Below are positions 38,088-44,114 of a stretch of 44,114 nt of DNA, one piece after another. The notes beneath the pieces were generated by a model that was given only the letters and a program-made list of their open reading frames with translations, did not search any database and had not been told where the DNA came from. This DNA is from an uncultured beta proteobacterium. Its GTDB lineage: Bacteria; Pseudomonadota; Gammaproteobacteria; Burkholderiales; Rhodocyclaceae. Where the stretch lies: the NCBI GenBank assembly GCA_903922075.1, contig CAIXSK010000254.1, positions 1 to 44,114 of the forward strand, written 5' to 3'. Numbering within the stretch: position 1 is the first letter of the stretch; each line of letters starts with the position of its first letter. Both the position numbers and the translations under genes were made by a program.

Positions 38088-40009
38088 GCAAGCAGCCCAT
38101 GCAATTCGGCGGTAACGTCTTCATGGCTACGCCGGTCGAGATAGATACGCGCCCAGATTTCGAAATTGAGTAGTGCCACGATGGCTTCGGTATAGTCTTG
38201 GCGGTTGGCACGGTGATCGGAAATCAGCTGTGAAACAACGGCAACATCAAACAGGTTGCGGTGACGGATAACTTCCGGAGAGAGAATCCGATCGAGGAGG
38301 TGACCAAGTTCTCCCTTAAGCCAGGCGCCCATGGGCGTGCCAAAGCCACGTTTCTTGCGGTGCAGGATATCGGGCGGCAACTTGGGGCCCAGTGCCGATT
38401 TCATGGCAGCCTTTAGTACGCCGCCTTTGATTTTGACCGCCTCCGGCATGGTCGCCGCCATTTCCACCAGTTCGTGGTCAAGCAAGGGAACGCGGCATTC
38501 CAGCGATACCGTCATGCTCATCTTGTCGGTGAGCATCAGCAGGTCGTCAGGCAACTGGGAGGCCATGTCGACCGCTAGCATATGATTGCAGGGATCGTTC
38601 TGATGACTGTTGGCAAAGGCCTCAATCAGCGGATCCCAAGCTAATCCGTTGACGCCAAGCATCAGGCGACTGGAGAGCGAGCGATCCATGATCTGAAGAT
38701 AGGCACGATAGCGTTCTTCAAAGGACTGTTCTGCGGTTGCCAGGAAGCCTTTGGCCAGGCGCGCCACGTTGAGCCACTTTGAGTGGCGGTCGGCAGGCAG
38801 CATTCTACCTATGGCTTTGGCAGTTCCCTGGATCAGGCTGGGTAAGCGAGAAAAACGCTCGGCGTAATGATTGCCTAGATAGCGCCGATAGCCGCCAAAC
38901 AGCTCATCTCCTCCAACACCTGAAAGGATGACGGTGACGTCCTCGCGGGCAAATTCGCTGACCAGGTAGGTGGTGATGAATGCGGTATCGGCAATCGGCT
39001 CGTCCATGTGCCAGAGCAGCCGTGGCAAGAGCGCCACGACGTCCGGTTTGACCATGATTTCGCGGTGATCCGTGCCGAATAGCTCGGCAACTCGTCGTGC
39101 ATATGGCAATTCGTTGTAAAAATTGTCCGCCGCCGATCCTCCAAAACCTATCGCATAGGTTTTGACGGGCTGCGAGGTCGCGCCCGCCATGCAGGCAACA
39201 ACTGCCGAAGAGTCTACGCCACCGGATAGAAAGGCGCCAATCGGTACATCGGATACCATTTGCATGCGTACAGCACGGTCGATCCCGCTGGCAATTCGTT
39301 CAATCCACTCGTCTTCGCTGACGCTGCTATCGACTGTTTCCGGCAGGGACCAGTAGCATCGAGTGGATACTTTTCCTGATTCGATGCTCATCAGGCTGGC
39401 GACCGGAAGTTTCGATATTCCTTTGAACATCGATCGCGGCGCCGAGACGTAACCAAGGTTGAGATAGCTGGCCAAGGCGGCTCGATCCACCTCTGGCGTC
39501 ACCCCGGGAAGTGCGAGCAAGGCTTTGGCTTCGGTAGCAAAAGCCAGTCGCTGGCCGTCTTGTCGCCAATAGAGCGGTTTGACGCCAATGCGGTCGCGAC
39601 CGAGCAGGAGGCGCCGTCGATTGACATCCCACAACGCGAAGTTATACATGCCGTTCAGGCGGGAGACGAAATCGTCGCCCCAGGCCTCGTAGGCATGCAG
39701 GATGACTTCACAATCAGAACCAGTACGGAAGCGATGGCCAGCCTTGGTGAGATCTTCTCGAAGTTCGCGGAAGTTGTAGATTTCACCATTGCACACCAGC
39801 CAGAGGCTGTTGTCCTCGTTGGTGAGCGGCTGATGGCCGCCGGCCAGGTCGATGATTGACAGGCGACGCATTCCAATGACGCAGTTGCCGTCATGGTGCC
39901 ACCCATGGTCGTCGGGGCCACGGTGGCGAGTGACGTCCCCCATGCTTTGCATGAGCGACGGATCGGCTGGGCTGCCGTCAAGATGGATGATGCCGTAAAT
40001 GCCGCACAT
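38084..40009 (-). CDS. asnB: Asparagine synthase (glutamine-hydrolysing), XrtA system-associated
   Basis: MCGIYGIIHLDGS, RHRGPDDHGW, FLSGGVDSSAVVACM, SGVGGDELFGGYRRY. Confidence 0.88.
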   Translation of the reverse strand: MCGIYGIIHLDGSPADPSLMQSMGDVTRHRGPDDHGWHHDGNCVIGMRRLSIIDLAGGHQPLTNEDNSLWLVCNGEIYNFRELREDLTKAGHRFRTGSDCEVILHAYEAWGDDFVSRLNGMYNFALWDVNRRRLLLGRDRIGVKPLYWRQDGQRLAFATEAKALLALPGVTPEVDRAALASYLNLGYVSAPRSMFKGISKLPVASLMSIESGKVSTRCYWSLPETVDSSVSEDEWIERIASGIDRAVRMQMVSDVPIGAFLSGGVDSSAVVACMAGATSQPVKTYAIGFGGSAADNFYNELPYARRVAELFGTDHREIMVKPDVVALLPRLLWHMDEPIADTAFITTYLVSEFAREDVTVILSGVGGDELFGGYRRYLGNHYAERFSRLPSLIQGTAKAIGRMLPADRHSKWLNVARLAKGFLATAEQSFEERYRAYLQIMDRSLSSRLMLGVNGLAWDPLIEAFANSHQNDPCNHMLAVDMASQLPDDLLMLTDKMSMTVSLECRVPLLDHELVEMAATMPEAVKIKGGVLKAAMKSALGPKLPPDILHRKKRGFGTPMGAWLKGELGHLLDRILSPEVIRHRNLFDVAVVSQLISDHRANRQDYTEAIVALLNFEIWARIYLDRRSHEDVTAELHGLLA

Positions 40010-40027
40010 GTGGTGCCTCGTTCCCGG

Positions 40028-41254
40028 TTAGCTGGCGGTGTTGACTGCAACGCCATGTGCTGGAAGCACACCGCCATAGACAGAGACATAGTTGGCGGCG
40101 CTACTTGCCCAAGTCCTTTCCTTTTCGACAAAGGCCCTGCCGGCTAGCCTGATCCGCTCCCACTGCTCACGATTTGCCAGCATGTGGCTGATTGCCTCCG
40201 ATAGTGCTGCCGCGTCGCCTGCTTTGAATAGCCTTCCCGTTTCTCCATCGCGGATCAATTCACGATGGCCACCAACGTCGGAGGCGACAAGTAGTTTGCC
40301 TTGTGCCATCGCTTCCAGAGGCTTGAGCGGGGTAACCAGTTCGGTCAGGCGCATGGATTTTCGCGGGTAGCAGAGGAGATCAATCTGTCCGTAGTAACGC
40401 TGTACTTCTGCATGGGGGACGCGCCCGGTGAACACGATGCGGTCGCTGATTCCAAGATGCTCGGCTTGTGCCTTCAGCGCAGCGTCCTGAGGCCCGCCAC
40501 CGACCAGAAGTACTTTCAGGTCCGGGTGGCTGGGTAGCAGTCGAGCCGTTGCTTCCAGAAGCAGGTCGAGTCCCTCGTAGCCGTAGAATGAACCCGCAAA
40601 TCCTAGAACGGTGCAGCCATCGAGCCCCAGCTTCTGGCGAAGTTCGGGATCGGCAGGGGGGGCGTAGGCAAAGGAGTCGACGTCAACGGCATTGGGTATT
40701 ACGGTTATCTTGGCGGCGTCGATATTTCCGCGTGAAAGGATATCCGCACGCAGACCCTCGCAAATTGTGGTAATGGCCGAAGCACGGCGCAAAGCCCAGG
40801 TTTCCAGGGCGCGTGAAAGCCGGTAACGCAGACTGCCTTCAACGGTCGTGCCATGGTCTACGGCGGCGTCTTCCCAGGAGGCGCGCATTTCGTATACGAC
40901 GGGCAGGCCAAGTTTGCGTCCTGCCCTGATGGCTGGAATTGCGTTGAGAACGGGGGAGTGGGGATGGAGGATATCCGGTTGAAACTTCCTGGCCAGTTCC
41001 TCTATCCGTGCCTGGGTCGCTGCCATTTGGCGAAAATAGCCTGGAATTCCCGACATGCCAGCTGTTTGACGGGTCCGATAGAAGGTCCAGCCGTCCACGA
41101 TCTCTTCGTCAGCCTGGATTTGTCCCTGCTTGGGGGTGGTCAGTTGTAGCGTCTCCCAGCCGAGTCGCCGTTGTTCCGTAAGTAAGGCCAGCGAGCGAAA
41201 TGCGTAGCCGCTATGAAGAGGGATGGAGTGGTCGAGAATATGCAGAATGCGCAT
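40028..41254 (-). CDS. Exosortase A-associated glycosyltransferase
   Basis: MRILHILDHSIPLHSGYAFRSLALLTEQRRLGWETLQLTTPK; resembles TIGR04063-type GT; start at internal ATG 41254. Confidence 0.85.
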   Translation of the reverse strand: MRILHILDHSIPLHSGYAFRSLALLTEQRRLGWETLQLTTPKQGQIQADEEIVDGWTFYRTRQTAGMSGIPGYFRQMAATQARIEELARKFQPDILHPHSPVLNAIPAIRAGRKLGLPVVYEMRASWEDAAVDHGTTVEGSLRYRLSRALETWALRRASAITTICEGLRADILSRGNIDAAKITVIPNAVDVDSFAYAPPADPELRQKLGLDGCTVLGFAGSFYGYEGLDLLLEATARLLPSHPDLKVLLVGGGPQDAALKAQAEHLGISDRIVFTGRVPHAEVQRYYGQIDLLCYPRKSMRLTELVTPLKPLEAMAQGKLLVASDVGGHRELIRDGETGRLFKAGDAAALSEAISHMLANREQWERIRLAGRAFVEKERTWASSAANYVSVYGGVLPAHGVAVNTAS

Positions 41255-41357
41255 CGTCAGATATTTGTGCGGCAAGATAACCCGCAAGCCTTGCCAGGCA
41301 AGGTATGCGCGGTTGGTTTGAGGGTGTCGATAAGGTTTCTGATTTTGTTGGCAATGG

Positions 41358-43286
41358 CTAGGCTGGGTGATGGCCGAAATTGCCTGTGCTGTCGTCATCA
41401 ATCACATTCCGAAGGAAGGCATCGAACATCAAAATTGTCCAGATGGAAGCACTATAGTCCCGGGCACCGGAGTTGTGAGCCTCAACGATGTGCTGCAGGT
41501 ATTTCTGATTGAAATAACCGGTATCGTTGAGGCGATTTCCGAGTAGCGATTCCTTTACCCGTTGCTTGAGAGGGCCGCGGAACCAGCGCGCGAGAGGCAC
41601 TGAGAAACCCATTTTTGGACGATATAGCACGTCGTCAGGGAGATGGGGTTCCATCGCTTTCTTGAGCAGATATTTGCCTTCCTGGCCGCGAATTTTCTTG
41701 GATGATTGCAGCGTCGCCAGCCATTCAATCAGTTTGTGGTCCATCAGTGGCTCACGCACTTCAAGGGAGTGTGCCATGCTGGCTCGGTCAACCTTGGTAT
41801 TGATGTCGCCGACAAGATAGGTTTTCAGGTCCAGGTACTGGATCAATGCCAGGGAGTCATCGGTGTTGGCTTTGGCTGCATGTCGATTGAAAACCTCGAT
41901 CGCATCGTAACCACCCAGGTCGGATTTGAACTGCCGACTGAAGAGTTGGGCACGCATCGGCGATCGTAGAATTGAAACCGAGTTGAAATAGGCCTCGACC
42001 GCGGTACGAGCCATGCCTTCAAAGGTGGTTTTGGCCCGAAATACGCGAGGTGCCCAGTCGGCCTTGGGGTAGAGCTTGCCAAGGGTGCCGAAGAGCGGCC
42101 GGCGCAGTGCCAGCGGCAGGGCAGAGCGCATTTTTTCTTCCATCAGGTGCAGACGATAGCGGCGATAACCGCCGAAACTTTCGTCGCCACCATCGCCGGA
42201 AAGGGCCACCGTGACGTGCTTGCGGGCCAGCTGGCAGACGCGGTAGGTGGGAATGGCCGAACTGTCGGCATAGGGTTCGTCGTAGAGCTTTGCCAGGGTG
42301 TCGATCAGGTCGAAATCGTCGCTTTCAACCATGTCGAGATAGTGATTGGTCTGGTAGCGGTCGGCGACCATCTTTGCGAATTCGGATTCGTTGAAGGCGG
42401 GGTCGGAAAAGCCGATGGAGCAGGTGTTGACCGGGGCATTCGACTGCCCGGCCATCATGGCGACCACGGCACTCGAGTCCACGCCGCCAGAGAGGAAGGC
42501 GCCGAGCGGCACTTCGGAGATCATCCGGAGGCGGATGGATTCTTCGAGGCGATGCGTCAGTTCGGCGCAGGCGTCGGCGTCGTTGATCGGATTGTCGAGG
42601 GTAAAGCGGACGTCCCAGTATTCGCGGGGCTCGCCGACGGACTGTCCGCGGCGCAGCAGGAGAGTGCAGGCGGGCGGCAGCTTCCTGGCCTGCTTGAAGA
42701 TGGCGCGTGGTTCGGCGACGTAGCCGAGGGCGAAGTATTCTTCGACGGCACAGGGATCGATGTCGCGCTTGAGGCTGCCGTGGGCCAGCAGCGACTTGAG
42801 TTCCGAGCCGAAAAGGAAGGTGCCGTCGTCGAGCAACGCGTAGTACAGGGGTTTGACGCCGAGGCGGTCGCGGGCGAGAAACAGGGTTTCCCGGTTGCGG
42901 TCCCAGAGGGCAAAGGCGAACATGCCGCGAAAGCGGTCGACGCAGCTTTCGCCCCAGGCCTCCCAGGCGTGGACGATGACTTCAGTGTCGCTGCGGGTGT
43001 GGAAGATATGGCCGAGGGCCTGCAGTTCAGGAATGAGTTCCTGGTAATTGTAGATTTCGCCGTTGAAGACGACGCAGACGCTCTGGTCTTCGTTGTAGAG
43101 TGGCTGCTGGCCGGTGGACAAGTCGATGATGGAGAGCCGACGATGGCCGAGCCCGACGCCGGGTTCGAGATGCAGGCCGCCTTCATCGGGACCGCGATGG
43201 AATTGCGATTCGTTCATGCGATGGAGCACCGCACGATCAATGTCGCGTTTGCCTCGAGTGTCAAAGATGCCGGTTATTCCGCACAT
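41358..43286 (-). CDS. XrtA/PEP-CTERM system amidotransferase (asparagine synthase family)
   Basis: MCGITGIFDTRGKRDIDRAVLHRMNESQFHRGPDEGGLHLEPGVGLGHRRLSIIDLSTGQQPL; FLSGGVDSSAVVAMM; SGDGGDESFGGYRRY. Confidence 0.9.
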   Translation of the reverse strand: MCGITGIFDTRGKRDIDRAVLHRMNESQFHRGPDEGGLHLEPGVGLGHRRLSIIDLSTGQQPLYNEDQSVCVVFNGEIYNYQELIPELQALGHIFHTRSDTEVIVHAWEAWGESCVDRFRGMFAFALWDRNRETLFLARDRLGVKPLYYALLDDGTFLFGSELKSLLAHGSLKRDIDPCAVEEYFALGYVAEPRAIFKQARKLPPACTLLLRRGQSVGEPREYWDVRFTLDNPINDADACAELTHRLEESIRLRMISEVPLGAFLSGGVDSSAVVAMMAGQSNAPVNTCSIGFSDPAFNESEFAKMVADRYQTNHYLDMVESDDFDLIDTLAKLYDEPYADSSAIPTYRVCQLARKHVTVALSGDGGDESFGGYRRYRLHLMEEKMRSALPLALRRPLFGTLGKLYPKADWAPRVFRAKTTFEGMARTAVEAYFNSVSILRSPMRAQLFSRQFKSDLGGYDAIEVFNRHAAKANTDDSLALIQYLDLKTYLVGDINTKVDRASMAHSLEVREPLMDHKLIEWLATLQSSKKIRGQEGKYLLKKAMEPHLPDDVLYRPKMGFSVPLARWFRGPLKQRVKESLLGNRLNDTGYFNQKYLQHIVEAHNSGARDYSASIWTILMFDAFLRNVIDDDSTGNFGHHPA

Positions 43287-43295
43287 GGGGTTCTC

Positions 43296-44114
43296 TTAAT
43301 TTGAATTTTGGGGAAAATTTATGCTTGACCGTAGCATTCTGCCCAGCAGTTGGTCATAGAGCTGTTGGTAGCTTTGGACCATGGCGGTCATGCTATAGCG
43401 TTGCTCGATCTGGCGTCTGCCCTGTTGGCCGAGGGATTTGGCGAGTTCCGGTTGTTGCGCCAGGTCTACGATGGCTAGCGCCAAGGCCGACGGGTCGGCC
43501 GCCGGAACCAGCCGGCCGCTGATCCCTTCGCTGACCAGTTCCACATTGCCGCCGACCGCGGTGGCAATGACCGGCAAGCCGCTGGCCATGGCTTCGAGGA
43601 TGGTATTGGAGATGCCTTCGCCGAGCGAGGGCAGCACGAAACAATCGAGTCCGCGCATGATCTCCGGTATGTCCTTGCGTTCACCAGGGAGCCAGGCGAG
43701 ATCGGCAACGCCGGCGGCCTCGAGAATGGCTAACGAATCCTGGCGCAGCGGGCCTTCGCCGATCATGACCAGGCGTAGCCGCTGGCGCAGTTGCGGCGCG
43801 ATGGCCAGGGCTTCGACAAAGGCGCGGGCGAGGTTGGTCTGATCCTTGACGGTTTGCATGCGGCCGGCCGTGCCGACCAGCCAGAGTCCCGCCTCGTTGA
43901 AGGGACTGCCGGGGATCGGCTGGCGCACCGGGGATGGATGAAAGCGTGTCGAGTCCACGCCATTGTAAATTTGAGTCACGCGCTTCGCTGCAATGCCAAC
44001 GGGATGGGTGAGATAGTGTGCGAGATCCCGGGAAAGCGCTATGTAATGTTTCACGAATGGGCTGTAGAGCCGCCGTATCCATTGGTATTTCTTGTTGCTG
44101 CCGTCGAAATCGCC
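43296..44114 (-). CDS. XrtA-associated glycosyltransferase, partial (start beyond window)
   Basis: IYNGVDSTRFHP, GLDCFVLPSLGEGISNTILEAMASGLPVIATAVGGNVELV; C-terminal MLRSSINFPQNSN encoded by repeat copy 7. Confidence 0.82.
   Translation of the reverse strand, partial: GDFDGSNKKYQWIRRLYSPFVKHYIALSRDLAHYLTHPVGIAAKRVTQIYNGVDSTRFHPSPVRQPIPGSPFNEAGLWLVGTAGRMQTVKDQTNLARAFVEALAIAPQLRQRLRLVMIGEGPLRQDSLAILEAAGVADLAWLPGERKDIPEIMRGLDCFVLPSLGEGISNTILEAMASGLPVIATAVGGNVELVSEGISGRLVPAADPSALALAIVDLAQQPELAKSLGQQGRRQIEQRYSMTAMVQSYQQLYDQLLGRMLRSSINFPQNSN
43304..43338 (-). repeat. AATGCTACGGTC dispersed repeat, copy 7
   Basis: Reverse complement AATGCTACGGTC aagcat aaattttcccc aaaatt; exact core, forms the 3' end of the glycosyltransferase CDS. 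Confidence 0.9.

Noticed and set aside
42147-43304. 385-aa plus-strand ORF
   Set aside because: Antisense to the XrtA amidotransferase; Gly/Val/Ala/Glu-rich shadow ORF.
1-44114. CRISPR arrays, tRNA/rRNA genes, transposases or integrases
   Set aside because: No regularly spaced repeats, no recognisable RNA gene and no transposase/integrase motifs found in the ORF translations. The seven repeats are irregularly spaced and not CRISPR-like.
1-44114. Sigma-54 (-24/-12) promoters expected for PEP-CTERM genes
   Set aside because: I looked in the main upstream regions and found no convincing TGGCAC-N5-TTGC match; the repeat core does not fit this consensus.

Overview
This window is high-GC betaproteobacterial sequence, probably Rhodocyclaceae (Dechloromonas/Azonexus-like; this assignment is inferred from protein families only). 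It carries three blocks. (1) An exosortase A (XrtA)/PEP-CTERM-associated exopolysaccharide cluster occupies both ends (5-2688 and 18803-44114): glycosyltransferases, three AsnB-like amidotransferases, an O-ligase, a flippase, heparinase II/III, polysaccharide deacetylase, an AlgD-like sugar-nucleotide dehydrogenase, and a transglutaminase-glycosyltransferase fusion. (2) A type II secretion/T4P-hybrid operon lies at 5824-16125: a secretin with a C-terminal cohesin-like domain, four pseudopilins, GspF, GspE and PilM/N/O/P-like proteins. (3) Putative exported proteins sit nearby: a cohesin-domain protein, two related kelch-like proteins and an alkaline phosphatase behind a candidate Pho box. The most striking unexplained signal is a family of seven dispersed ~35-bp repeats that align without gaps: AATGCTACGGTC + N6 + a 6-bp A/T tract + a short spacer + a second A/T-rich tract. 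Copies occur in both orientations, in intergenic DNA and inside genes in several reading frames. The layout resembles Pasteurellaceae DNA uptake signal sequences, and I propose it as a candidate uptake-signal-like or other genome-wide recognition element.
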